DNA from: Bacteroidota bacterium | GTDB lineage: Bacteria > Bacteroidota > Bacteroidia > Bacteroidales > Prolixibacteraceae | Length of the DNA: 22,751 nucleotides | Assembly: GCA_030691295.1 (NCBI GenBank) | Contig: JAUYEQ010000461.1 | Span: 1-22,751, forward strand | Reading direction: 5' to 3' | In this document: one piece after another, positions 6,184 through 13,338 of the stretch | Numbering within the stretch: position 1 is the stretch's first letter | Layout of the letters: every line of letters begins with the position of its first letter | Translations under genes and position numbers: made by a program | Notes under the pieces: generated by a model | Told to the model about the DNA's origin: nothing | Databases searched by the model: none | The model's input: the letters and a program-made list of their open reading frames with translations, nothing else

Positions 6184-6903
6184 TCACTTCCTCGCTCCAA
6201 ATGCTGCAAAGTTAAAATGTTTATGCAATACCATTGTCTCCGAAAACCCAACCCTTTTCATCAGATCGAGCTGATAGGTTAAAGTTCGCGGAGTGTCTTC
6301 CGATTCGTAGCGTTCCATATACATTTCAATTTCTTCAGGACTAATTTGTTTTTGCAGAACGCTTAACCAACCATCAAGCATCATGCTATTTATTTCATCG
6401 GTTTCGCTAATCACAATATCGTTGATCCAGAATGTTCCGCCAATTTTCAGTGCTTTGTATACTTTGCTGAAAACCAATTCCCAATCCTCATCGCCGCGTA
6501 AATGGTGAAGCGTTGTTCCGGCAGTAATCACATCGTAAAGACTCTCCCCAAGATCAATGTCGCGGTAATCGCCCTGAATTGTAGTTACAGTTCCGGTAAT
6601 GTTTTCACGAACCCGTTCTTCGGCCTTGGCCAGCATATTCGCACTTAGATCGATCAAGGTGCAATCTACTTCAGGAAGAAACGAAGTTACTTTAACAGCA
6701 TAATTTCCGCCGCCACAGCCTAAATCCATTACCTGTAGGGCATCAGGATTGAGCAAAGCAGCCGAACGTGCAACCAGTTCCATGCACAATGGTGAATCAA
6801 TGGCTGTTGACTGACCTGTTTCAATATTGGAAAACCGCTTAACCTGTTGGTCGAAGTTCTCACGAATGGCTTCAGGAGTTGATTTTGTAGGTTGTGGAAT
6901 CAT
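6184..6903 (-). CDS. Class I SAM-dependent methyltransferase
   Basis: 239 aa from ATG 6903. The SAM-binding motif I is VMDLGCGGGNYAVK (about 57-70). The acidic strand end DCTLIDLSANMLAKAEERV (motif II) and the YDVITAGTTLHHL segment (motif IV) follow in order, as in the methyltransferase-12/25 families. The tail LHKHFNFAAFGARK closes the core sheet. The substrate is unknown. An upstream in-frame ATG at 6951 would add 16 residues (MDIGYWLFIIGYFLNF) that are only a translation of a GGATATTGG-type intergenic repeat, so it was rejected. The gene sits between cimA and leuB on the same strand and is probably co-transcribed. It is not a known branched-chain amino acid enzyme. Confidence 0.9.
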   Translation of the reverse strand: MIPQPTKSTPEAIRENFDQQVKRFSNIETGQSTAIDSPLCMELVARSAALLNPDALQVMDLGCGGGNYAVKVTSFLPEVDCTLIDLSANMLAKAEERVRENITGTVTTIQGDYRDIDLGESLYDVITAGTTLHHLRGDEDWELVFSKVYKALKIGGTFWINDIVISETDEINSMMLDGWLSVLQKQISPEEIEMYMERYESEDTPRTLTYQLDLMKRVGFSETMVLHKHFNFAAFGARK

Positions 6904-6910
6904 AAAATTT

Positions 6911-6955
6911 AAAAAATATCCAATAATGAATAACCAATATCCAATATCCAAAACA
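6911..6955. repeat. GGATATTGG-type low-complexity repeat, copy 1
   Basis: On the minus strand it reads TTTTGGATATTGGATATTGG, then TTATTCATTATTGGATATTT. The copy at 9326-9372 on the plus strand matches it closely over about 45 nt. Confidence 0.7.
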
Positions 6956-6999
6956 TTTCACATCGCGACCGAAACTTAGAATTTGAAACCTGGAACTTG

Positions 7000-8538
7000 C
7001 TACTTCTCCAGAATATTCAGCATCCTGAAAGTTGCTTTAATCGCTGCAGCAGTTTGGTCGGAGTCGAGTCCGCGAGTTTTAAATTCGCGGTCCAGTTCCC
7101 AGGTAATGAGCGTTTCGACCAGAGCATCGGTTTTGCCGCCCGGAGGAATGGAAACCGAATAATCGACCAGCTTTGGAAGTGTTTTGCCAACCTCTTTGTA
7201 AATCGACTTAATGGCATTCATAAATGCGTCGTACTGACCATCACCGGCGGCAGTTGCTTCAAACTGACTGTCGTTTACAATGATACTGACAGTAGCAGTT
7301 GGCTTTAAGCCCATCGCATGCGACAAAGAATAGTTGACCAGTTTGATTTTCGACACTGTATTTTCTTCGTTCAGCACATCGGCAACAATATACGGAAGAT
7401 CCTGAATGGTGACGGTTTCTTTGCGGTCGCCCAGTTCAATGATGCGATCGGTAACCAGTTTTAACGATGCAGGATCAAGTTCAATTCCGAGTTCTTCCAG
7501 ATTGTTCTTAATATTTGCTTTTCCTGAAGTTTTTCCAAGGGCGTAAACGCGGGTACGGCCAAAGCGTTCGGGAAGCAGGTCGTTGAAATACAGGTTATTT
7601 TTGCTGTCGCCATCGGCATGGATTCCGCTGCACTGGGTGAATACAAATTCGCCGATGAGCGGTTTATTTGTTGGAATGCGGATTCCGGAGAAAGACTCGA
7701 CCAAACGTGATACTTTGTTCAGCATCGATTCGTTAACCGAAGTTTCCATTTTCAGGTGATCCTTCACCGTTGCAATCACACTCGAAAGCGGTGCATTTCC
7801 TGCACGCTCACCCAGACCGTTCACGGTAGTGTGCACACAGCGAATACCCGCTTTGATGGCATGATAGACATTGCCAACCGCCAGATCGTAGTCGTTGTGC
7901 GCATGAAAGTCAAAACGACCTTCAGGAAAAGTTTCGATCATTTCTTTACAGAAACCGTAGGTTTCATCCGGATCGAGAATACCCAGCGTATCGGGCAACA
8001 TGATGCGATCAATATTCAACTTCAGTAATTCGCCAACCATAAAATGCACGTAATCTTTCGAGTTGCGCATTCCGTTTGACCAGTCTTCCAGATATACATT
8101 TACCCGGATTCCAAGTTCATCGGCATAAGCGATCGATTTTTTGATGTCCTCGATGTGCTGTTCCGGAGTTTTGCGCAGTTGCTGGGTTACGTGTTTGTAC
8201 GAACCTTTGCAAAGCAGGTTGAGCACTTTTCCACCGGCTGAATTGATCCAGTCGAGCGAAATTTTTCCGTCAACAAAACCAAGTATTTCTACCTGGTGCA
8301 AACGTCCTTTCTCCTTCGCCCATTCCATTACCCTTTTGGCAGCAGCGAATTCTCCATCCGAAACCCTGGCCGAAGCAATTTCGATACGATCTACTTTTAC
8401 ATCTTCCAAAAGAATCCTTGCGACACCTAATTTCTCCTTATCGGTGAACGATACTCCCGAGGTTTGTTCGCCGTCCCTCAGCGTAGTATCCATTATACTA
8501 AGCATCTGATTTTTTACTTCCACTACTTTTCCTGTCAT
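7000..8538 (-). CDS. cimA: 2-isopropylmalate synthase family protein, probable (R)-citramalate synthase
   Basis: 512 aa from ATG 8538. A DRE-TIM barrel (DTTLRDGEQ at 17-25; HAH metal ligands His212 and His214; NGLGERAGNAPL) is followed by a C-terminal allosteric domain (about 385-512). Compared with Leptospira citramalate synthase as I recall it, the pyruvate-pocket residues fall at a constant +5 offset: Arg21, Asp22, Leu86, Leu109, Tyr149, Glu151, Thr184. Leu/Leu/Tyr around the substrate methyl group marks pyruvate rather than 2-oxoisovalerate specificity. The product, citramalate, can pass through LeuCD and LeuB to 2-oxobutyrate for isoleucine. Databases may label it a second LeuA. An upstream ATG at 8568 would only translate a repeat and was rejected. 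Confidence 0.88.
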   Translation of the reverse strand: MTGKVVEVKNQMLSIMDTTLRDGEQTSGVSFTDKEKLGVARILLEDVKVDRIEIASARVSDGEFAAAKRVMEWAKEKGRLHQVEILGFVDGKISLDWINSAGGKVLNLLCKGSYKHVTQQLRKTPEQHIEDIKKSIAYADELGIRVNVYLEDWSNGMRNSKDYVHFMVGELLKLNIDRIMLPDTLGILDPDETYGFCKEMIETFPEGRFDFHAHNDYDLAVGNVYHAIKAGIRCVHTTVNGLGERAGNAPLSSVIATVKDHLKMETSVNESMLNKVSRLVESFSGIRIPTNKPLIGEFVFTQCSGIHADGDSKNNLYFNDLLPERFGRTRVYALGKTSGKANIKNNLEELGIELDPASLKLVTDRIIELGDRKETVTIQDLPYIVADVLNEENTVSKIKLVNYSLSHAMGLKPTATVSIIVNDSQFEATAAGDGQYDAFMNAIKSIYKEVGKTLPKLVDYSVSIPPGGKTDALVETLITWELDREFKTRGLDSDQTAAAIKATFRMLNILEK

Positions 8539-8555
8539 AATAAAAAAATTTAAAG

Positions 8556-8673
8556 AAGCCTCCCCCAAACCCCCTCCACAGGGAGGGGGCTTAAGAAAGC
8601 AATGTTCGAGAGAAATGACTTCATTTTACAATTTGCCTTTTTAAGCCCCTCCTTCGGAGGGGTTGGGGAGGCT
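8556..8673. repeat. Repeat-bounded island, leuD-cimA junction
   Basis: The plus-strand unit at 8556-8592 (AGCCTCCCCCAAAC head; CCCCCTCC/GGGAGGGGG hairpin) and an inverted unit at 8643-8673 (CCCCTCC/GGAGGGG hairpin) flank about 50 nt of unique DNA. The first unit begins 17 nt before the cimA ATG. The second encodes the last ten residues and the stop of LeuD. Confidence 0.8.
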
Positions 8674-9255
8674 CTTTTCAAATTCGGTAATCTCATCTTT
8701 CATATCTACCAGATAGTCGATATCGTCGAGCCCGTTTGTCAGACAATGTTTTTTATATGGGTTGATGGTAAATTCAGCCGATTCGCCGGTAGCACAGATG
8801 GTAAATTTCTGGTTCTGAAGGTCAACCTCGAATTGTGAATTGTTATCGGCTTCGATGGCGGCAAATATTTTCTCCAGAAATTCAGGAGAAACCACCACCG
8901 GAAGGATGCCACTGTTCAGGGCATTTCCCTGAAAGATATCGGCAAAAAAGCTAGAAACCACCACGCGAAAACCATAGTCATAAACAGCCCAGGTTGCGTG
9001 TTCGCGGCTCGAACCACTTCCGAAGTTTTTACCTCCAACCAGAATTTTTCCTGAATATTTTGACTGATTCAGCGGAAAATCGGCAATGGGCTGGTTGCTT
9101 TTATCGTAACGCCAGTCGCGGAAAAGGTTATCGCCAAAACCTTTGCGCTCGACCGCTTTCAGGAATCGGGCCGGAATAATCTGGTCAGTATCAATATTTT
9201 CGATTGGCAGCGGAACTGCCGGCGATGTAAGGGTTGTAAATTTATCGTAACTCAT
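8641..9255 (-). CDS. leuD: 3-isopropylmalate dehydratase small subunit
   Basis: 204 aa from ATG 9255. This swivel domain pairs with LeuC to isomerise 2- to 3-isopropylmalate, and citramalate to 3-methylmalate. Signatures are [17 protein letters not shown] near the N-terminus and [17 protein letters not shown], the substrate-binding loop. The last ten residues, [10 protein letters not shown], plus the stop codon are encoded by a REP-like unit (8641-8673), a sign that the repeat overran the original end of the gene. An upstream ATG at 9354 would add 33 residues translated from a second REP unit and the GGATATTGG repeat, so it was rejected. The fourth gene downstream is leuB, and leuC lies 310 bp upstream. 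Confidence 0.96.
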   Translation of the reverse strand: MSYDKFTTLTSPAVPLPIENIDTDQIIPARFLKAVERKGFGDNLFRDWRYDKSNQPIADFPLNQSKYSGKILVGGKNFGSGSSREHATWAVYDYGFRVVVSSFFADIFQGNALNSGILPVVVSPEFLEKIFAAIEADNNSQFEVDLQNQKFTICATGESAEFTINPYKKHCLTNGLDDIDYLVDMKDEITEFEKSLPNPSEGGA

Positions 9256-9325
9256 AGTAAAAAAATTAGAAGCCCCTCCAACCTCCCCGAAGGGGAGGCT
9301 TTTGGCACTCCCGAATTTCGGTCGA

Positions 9326-9372
9326 AATTTGGATATTGGACATTGGTTATTCAAAATTGGATATTAATTATT
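9326..9372. repeat. GGATATTGG-type low-complexity repeat, copy 2
   Basis: It reads AATTTGGATATTGGACATTG, then GTTATTCAAAATTGGATATT, almost identical to the minus-strand copy at 6911-6955. Confidence 0.7.
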
Positions 9373-9389
9373 TTTTGCTTTTGCAATTT

Positions 9390-9501
9390 CGTCCGAAATC
9401 TGGATATCGCTTTTCTCATCATTTGTTCACGGACGATTTTTCTTTTTTTCATTTTTACCCGGGGCGTTGCCCCGGGCTATATTATTTTGCCCTTTCAGGG
9501 C
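9390..9501. repeat. Three-stem repeat module, copy A
   Basis: Stem 1 is CGTCCG (9390-9395) with CGGACG (9430-9435). Stem 2 is CCCGGGG (9458-9464) with CCCCGGG (9470-9476). Stem 3 is GCCC TTTCA GGGC (9489-9501). Copy B at 11079-11200 has the same three stems in the same order and orientation with compensating base changes. Confidence 0.75.
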
Positions 9502-9565
9502 TCAAACAATCGCGAATCGCAGGCCAAACCTTCCCCCTTCGGGGGAATTAGAAGGGGGCTTCCTT

Positions 9566-10966
9566 CTAAAGAAACTCTCTCGGATCTGTAATCCTTCCTG
9601 TTACTGCTGCTGCGGCTGCGGTTAGCGGACTGGCGAGCAGTGTGCGGGCGCCGGGTCCCTGACGGCCTTCGAAGTTGCGGTTCGAGGTAGATACTGAATA
9701 TTTTCCTTCCGGAATTTTATCGTCGTTCATCGCCAGACAAGCTGAACATCCTGGCTGACGCAGTTCAAAACCTGCTTCATTCAGAATTTCAACCAAACCT
9801 TCAGCAATAATTTGTTTTTCAACAGCCCGAGATCCGGGAACAATCCAGGCAGTCACATTATCAGCTTTTTTCTTTCCTTTCACGAAACCGGCAAAAGCAC
9901 GAAAGTCTTCAATCCGGCCATTGGTGCAACTTCCAACGAAAACATAGTCGATTTTCTTGCCAATCATTTTTTCGCCCTGATCGTAGCCCATGTATTTCAG
10001 CGATTTTTCGTAGGTCAGCTTATCGCTACCTGTCAGTTTATTGCTGTTTGGCACGAATTGAGAAATGCCTATTCCCATTCCGGGATTGGTTCCGAATGTA
10101 ATCATCGGCTCAATATTGGCTGCATCATAGAAATATTCAGTATCGAAAACTGCATTGTCATCCGATTTCAAAGATTTCCAGTATGCCAGTGCTTTGTCCC
10201 ATTCTTCGCCTTTAGGCGCAAACTGACGGCCTTTCACATAGTCGAAAGTCGTTTGGTCCGGGGCAATCATTCCTCCGCGGGCGCCACATTCGATGCTCAT
10301 GTTGCAAAGCGTCATGCGGCCTTCCATCGATAAACTTTCGATGGCTGTTCCGGCAAATTCCACAAAATGGCCGGTTCCTCCTGAAGTTGAAATCTGGGCA
10401 ATAACGTATAAGGCAATGTCTTTGGCTGTTACACCTTTGTTTAGTTCACCGTTCACCGAAATGCGCATTTTCTTTGGCTTCGGTTGCATGACACACTGAC
10501 TCGCGAATACCATTTCAACTTCGCTGGTGCCGATTCCGAAAGCGATTGCTCCGAAAGCGCCGTGCGTTGAGGTATGGCTGTCGCCGCAAACGATGGTCAT
10601 CCCCGGTTTGGTTAAACCCATTTCAGGACCAATGATATGAACCACTCCGTGTCCTTCGCTTCCCAATCCATGATAAACAATGCCATGATTGGCGCAGTTT
10701 TTCTTCAGCATTTCAACCTGATTGCGCGACATTTCGTCTTTGATACTCAGGTGCTGATCGATGGTTGGAACGTTGTGGTCGGGAGTAGCAACGGTTTTCT
10801 CCGGACGAAGCACTTTCAATCCACGTTTATCAAGTCCAAGAAATGCCACCGGACTGGTTACTTCGTGAATCAAATGCAGATCGATGTATAAAACACTTGG
10901 GCCGCCTTCAACTTCTTTCACTACGTGCGCATCCCAAATTTTGTCGAATAAAGTTTTTGCTTTCAT
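9566..10966 (-). CDS. leuC: 3-isopropylmalate dehydratase large subunit
   Basis: 466 aa, full length, of the aconitase family. The three Cys ligands of the [4Fe-4S] cluster are present: Cys347 in VGSCTNGR, and Cys407 and Cys410 in [30 protein letters not shown] and [15 protein letters not shown] are the other hallmark blocks. With LeuD it dehydrates and rehydrates 2-isopropylmalate, and probably the citramalate made by the neighbouring CimA. The start at 10966 gives the family N-terminus [16 protein letters not shown]. Islands bounded by REP-like units lie on both sides: one starts 13 nt before the ATG and the other ends at the stop codon. Confidence 0.98.
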   Translation of the reverse strand: MKAKTLFDKIWDAHVVKEVEGGPSVLYIDLHLIHEVTSPVAFLGLDKRGLKVLRPEKTVATPDHNVPTIDQHLSIKDEMSRNQVEMLKKNCANHGIVYHGLGSEGHGVVHIIGPEMGLTKPGMTIVCGDSHTSTHGAFGAIAFGIGTSEVEMVFASQCVMQPKPKKMRISVNGELNKGVTAKDIALYVIAQISTSGGTGHFVEFAGTAIESLSMEGRMTLCNMSIECGARGGMIAPDQTTFDYVKGRQFAPKGEEWDKALAYWKSLKSDDNAVFDTEYFYDAANIEPMITFGTNPGMGIGISQFVPNSNKLTGSDKLTYEKSLKYMGYDQGEKMIGKKIDYVFVGSCTNGRIEDFRAFAGFVKGKKKADNVTAWIVPGSRAVEKQIIAEGLVEILNEAGFELRQPGCSACLAMNDDKIPEGKYSVSTSNRNFEGRQGPGARTLLASPLTAAAAAVTGRITDPREFL

Positions 10967-10979
10967 TATTATTTGTTAT

Positions 10980-11297
10980 AGGCCTCACCCCCAACCCATC
11001 TCTGGTGAGAGGGGAGTTGGCGTAGCCGGTATTAATTTAAAAATTTCTATATCCTCTTTTCGGAGGCTATTTCCATTCCGTCCGAAAACTGATTTCACTC
11101 TTTTTGTCACTATCTCGCGGACGGTTAACTGGCTTCATTCATTATCCCTGGGTTCCGTTTCACTTCACCCAGGGTTATTAATATTTAACCCTTTCAGGGT
11201 AAAAAAACGGCTTCATTTCACCATCCCATATTTTTACGGAATAGTCCTGAGTTTAGCCTTCTTTCTCCCCTCCTGCGGAGGGGTCGGGGGAGGCTTC
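10980..11297. repeat. Repeat-bounded island, leuA-leuC junction (331-bp gap)
   Basis: The plus-strand unit at about 10980-11020 (GCCTCACCCCCAACC head; CTCT/AGAG hairpin) begins 13 nt before the leuC ATG. An inverted unit at 11264-11297 (CCCCTCC/GGAGGGG hairpin, GGGGGAGGCTTC head) touches the leuA stop codon. Three-stem module B (11079-11200) lies between them. No gene is seen. Confidence 0.78.
11079..11200. repeat. Three-stem repeat module, copy B
   Basis: Stem 1 is CGTCCG (11079-11084) with CGGACG (11118-11123). Stem 2 is CCCTGGG (11146-11152) with CCCAGGG (11168-11174). Stem 3 is ACCC TTTCA GGGT (11188-11200). Relative to copy A, one pair in stem 2 changes from G-C to T-A and the outer pair of stem 3 from G-C to A-T, each with its partner. 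Confidence 0.75.
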
Positions 11298-12818
11298 CTA
11301 CTCGCTTTTGGCTTTGTTTCCCCCCGGAATTTTGTTGATTGCATCCAGGAAGGCTTCGACCGATGCCGTGATGATGTCAGTGTTGGCACCAAATCCGTGA
11401 AAAATGTTGTCTTCAAATTTCACCTGCATGTGCACTTTTCCCAAATCGTCGCTTCCATGGGTAATTGCCTGAATCAGGAATTCTTCCAGAACCACTTTGC
11501 GGTGAATAATCTTCTTCACTGCTTTCAGCGCTGCGTCAACGGGACCATTACCAGATGCTGTGGCATCCAGAATTTCACCGGAAATATTCAGCCGGACATT
11601 GGCAATCGGAACCAATCCTTTTCCTGTAACCACTTGCAAAAAGTCAAGTTTTATGCGACGTTCCTTCTGTTTCACGTCGCCTAACAAGGCAGCTACGTCG
11701 TCGTCTTTGATATCCTTTTTCTTATCGGCCAGCTTTACAAATTTTTCATAGACTTCGTCCAGTTTTTCCTTATCCAATTCGAAACCCATCAATTCCAGAC
11801 GGTGGCGCAATGCCGCACGTCCGCTGCGGGCAGTCAGAACAATGCTCGATTCATTGATTCCCACATCGGTCGGGTTCATTATTTCGTAGTTTTCGCGATT
11901 TTTCAAAAAACCATCCTGATGAATTCCGGAGGAATGCGCGAAAGCGTTGCGACCAACAATTGCTTTGTTTGGCTGAACCGGCATGTTCATCAGGTTCGAA
12001 ACCAAACGGCTGGTTTTATAAATATTCTTTGTATTGATGTTGGTGTCAATGTTCAGCACTGCATAGCGGCTTTTCAGGATCATCACCACTTCTTCCAAAG
12101 AGGTATTTCCGGCACGTTCGCCAATTCCGTTCATCGTAACCTCAACCTGACGTGCTCCGTTCATAATTCCAGCAATACTGTTGGCAGTAGCCATACCCAA
12201 ATCGTTGTGGCAGTGGGTCGATAAAATGGCTTTGTGCACGTTTGGCACATTGTCGATCAGGTATTTGATTTTGGCGCCAAACTCGTGCGGCATGGTGTAG
12301 CCGGTTGTATCCGGAATATTTACCACCGTTGCACCGGCTTTGATAACCGCCTCAACCACACGGGCAAGGTATTCGTTTTCGGTACGACCGGCATCTTCGG
12401 CATAAAACTCCACGTCTTCCACATACTTTTTGGCATATTTTACGGCTGCGATGGCACGTTCAATAATTTCGTCCTGATTCGAGTTCAGCTTGTAGTGAAT
12501 GTGATAGAACGAAGTTCCGATACCCGTGTGGATGCGGCCTTTCTTTGCAAATTTGAGTGCCTCGGCAGCAACATCAATGTCTTTTTCAACTGCGCGGGTG
12601 AGGGCACAAATGGTTGGCCAGGTAACCGCTTTTGATATTTCAACTACCGAATTGAAATCGCCGGGACTCGAAATCGGGAACCCGGCTTCGATCACATCGA
12701 CGCCCAATTCCTCCAAAGCACGCGCAACTTCAATTTTCTCAACTGTGTTCAACTGACACCCGGGAACCTGCTCCCCATCGCGTAGAGTGGTGTCAAAAAT
12801 GTACAATCTGTCGCTCAT
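11298..12818 (-). CDS. leuA: 2-isopropylmalate synthase
   Basis: 506 aa. It condenses 2-oxoisovalerate with acetyl-CoA, the committed and normally leucine-inhibited step. A catalytic TIM barrel ([13 protein letters not shown] at 8-20; [14 protein letters not shown] with the metal His ligands; [16 protein letters not shown]) is followed by the linker [20 protein letters not shown] and a C-terminal regulatory domain (about 385-506) with [19 protein letters not shown]. It is the first structural gene of the operon. Its ATG lies 218 nt downstream of the attenuator terminator, across a repeat island that starts 15 nt before the start codon. The first in-frame ATG gives the family N-terminus [17 protein letters not shown]. 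Confidence 0.98.
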   Translation of the reverse strand: MSDRLYIFDTTLRDGEQVPGCQLNTVEKIEVARALEELGVDVIEAGFPISSPGDFNSVVEISKAVTWPTICALTRAVEKDIDVAAEALKFAKKGRIHTGIGTSFYHIHYKLNSNQDEIIERAIAAVKYAKKYVEDVEFYAEDAGRTENEYLARVVEAVIKAGATVVNIPDTTGYTMPHEFGAKIKYLIDNVPNVHKAILSTHCHNDLGMATANSIAGIMNGARQVEVTMNGIGERAGNTSLEEVVMILKSRYAVLNIDTNINTKNIYKTSRLVSNLMNMPVQPNKAIVGRNAFAHSSGIHQDGFLKNRENYEIMNPTDVGINESSIVLTARSGRAALRHRLELMGFELDKEKLDEVYEKFVKLADKKKDIKDDDVAALLGDVKQKERRIKLDFLQVVTGKGLVPIANVRLNISGEILDATASGNGPVDAALKAVKKIIHRKVVLEEFLIQAITHGSDDLGKVHMQVKFEDNIFHGFGANTDIITASVEAFLDAINKIPGGNKAKSE

Positions 12819-12833
12819 TTGATTCTATTTTAA

Positions 12834-13034
12834 TAGCCTCCCCCAAACCCCCTCCCAAAGAGGGGGCTTAAAACAAGCTTCGTTAATAATTTTAATCTCA
12901 TGTTCAGTCTTAAAGCCCTTCTTGACCCATCTCCAAGACGAGATAAATAAGACACCACAATTATTTTAAAAATGATCCACCTAACCCATTTCGGCTTTTT
13001 AAGTCTCACCCTTGGGGGAGATTTAGAGGGGGCT
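12834..13034. repeat. Repeat-bounded island between attenuator and leuA
   Basis: The plus-strand unit at 12834-12869 (AGCCTCCCCCAAAC head; CCCCCTC/GAGGGGG hairpin) starts 15 nt before the leuA ATG. An inverted unit at 13001-13034 (TCTCACCC/GGGGGAGA hairpin) ends one base before the T tract of the attenuator. The 130 nt between them hold nothing I recognise. The open frame at 12830-13048 is not a gene. Confidence 0.78.
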
Positions 13035-13035
13035 A

Positions 13036-13072
13036 AAAAAAAGGCCATCCCCTGATTTGAGAATGGCCTTTA
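13036..13072 (-). terminator. Attenuator terminator of the leu operon
   Basis: On the minus strand, AAAGGCCAT and ATGGCCTTT form nine perfect pairs. TCTC and GGGG can add four more with two wobbles, leaving loop AAATCA. Eight T follow (13043-13036). The 5' arm contains CCATTCTCA (13067-13059), exactly complementary to TGAGAATGG at 13106-13098, where the leader peptide's stop codon lies. Confidence 0.88.
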
Positions 13073-13097
13073 AAAGCTCTTTATAGTTTTACCCATA

Positions 13098-13106
13098 CCA
13101 TTCTCA
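13098..13106 (-). promoter_or_regulatory. Antiterminator strand overlapping the leader stop codon
   Basis: TGAGAATGG pairs over nine bases with CCATTCTCA in the terminator's 5' arm, so the two structures exclude each other. Its first three bases are the UGA stop of the leader peptide. A ribosome that reaches the stop covers this strand and lets the terminator form. A ribosome stalled earlier leaves it free to block the terminator. Confidence 0.8.
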
Positions 13107-13175
13107 GTCGTGCATCCAAATTAGAAGAATACCGATAATGAGACCTAGAAGGGAAATGTTATTAAATTGTGTCAT
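13104..13175 (-). CDS. leu operon leader peptide (attenuation, Leu/Ile-rich)
   Basis: A 23-residue reading frame with ATG at 13175 and TGA at 13106-13104. It begins MTQFNNIS, has the run LLGLIIGILLI at residues 9-19, and ends WMHD. In total five codons are Leu (CTT, CTA, CTC, CTT, CTA) and five are Ile. It is followed at once by the antiterminator strand and the terminator, and then by leuA. I infer that scarce charged Leu or Ile tRNA stalls the ribosome in the run and allows read-through into the operon. The sense is consistent with LeuA making leucine and CimA feeding isoleucine. It could also be a tiny membrane peptide, but its placement argues for a regulatory role. Confidence 0.85.
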   Translation of the reverse strand: MTQFNNISLLGLIIGILLIWMHD

Positions 13176-13193
13176 TTTCTGATTAATTTGCTG

Positions 13194-13201
13194 CAAATAT
13201 G
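13194..13201 (-). promoter_or_regulatory. Candidate -7 box of the leu operon promoter
   Basis: On the minus strand CATATTTG matches seven of eight positions of TAnnTTTG, allowing any base at the two n. TTTT lies 19 nt upstream in place of the TTTG -33 element. The transcript would start near 13187, about 12 nt before the leader ATG. Confidence 0.55.
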
Positions 13202-13235
13202 GTCATTATTTTTTAAAATGAAAATAAAACAGACT

Positions 13236-13260
13236 TTTTTATTCGGATTGCGAATAAAAA
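13236..13260. other. AT-rich hairpin upstream of the leu promoter
   Basis: Ten-bp perfect stem TTTTTATTCG/CGAATAAAAA with loop GATTG. It lies 78 nt past the DUF1080 stop and 35-66 nt upstream of the leu promoter box on the same strand. It could end the DUF1080 transcript or be an operator. Confidence 0.45.
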
Positions 13261-13338
13261 GATAAAGCAGTCTTTAAATTACAAATTGTGTGTCGTTTTT
13301 ATTTTCAGAAATTAGAAACAAGCTTTGCAGCGGAATGT

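Larger units (their letters stand above)
9269..9564. repeat. Repeat-bounded island, leuC-leuD junction (310-bp gap)
   Basis: The plus-strand unit at 9269-9303 (AGCCCCTCCAA head; CCTCCCC/GGGGAGG hairpin) begins 14 nt before the leuD ATG. An inverted unit at 9530-9564 (CCCCC/GGGGG hairpin, AAGGGGG partner) ends one base before the leuC stop. Between them lie GGATATTGG repeat copy 2 (9326-9372) and three-stem module A (9390-9501). I see no gene in it; the short open frames there are translations of the repeats. Confidence 0.8.

Noticed and set aside
10884..11684. 266-codon plus-strand open frame
   Set aside because: It lies antisense to the 3' half of leuA and crosses repeat island 10980-11297; its translation shows no domain, while leuA is unambiguous.
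12830..13048. 72-codon minus-strand frame before leuA
   Set aside because: It spans two REP-like units and part of the attenuator; the composition is that of translated repeats.
13236..13260. Riboswitch or leu operator
   Set aside because: A simple AT-rich hairpin lying upstream of the predicted transcription start; only a terminator or operator guess is possible, so it is kept as an unclassified hairpin.
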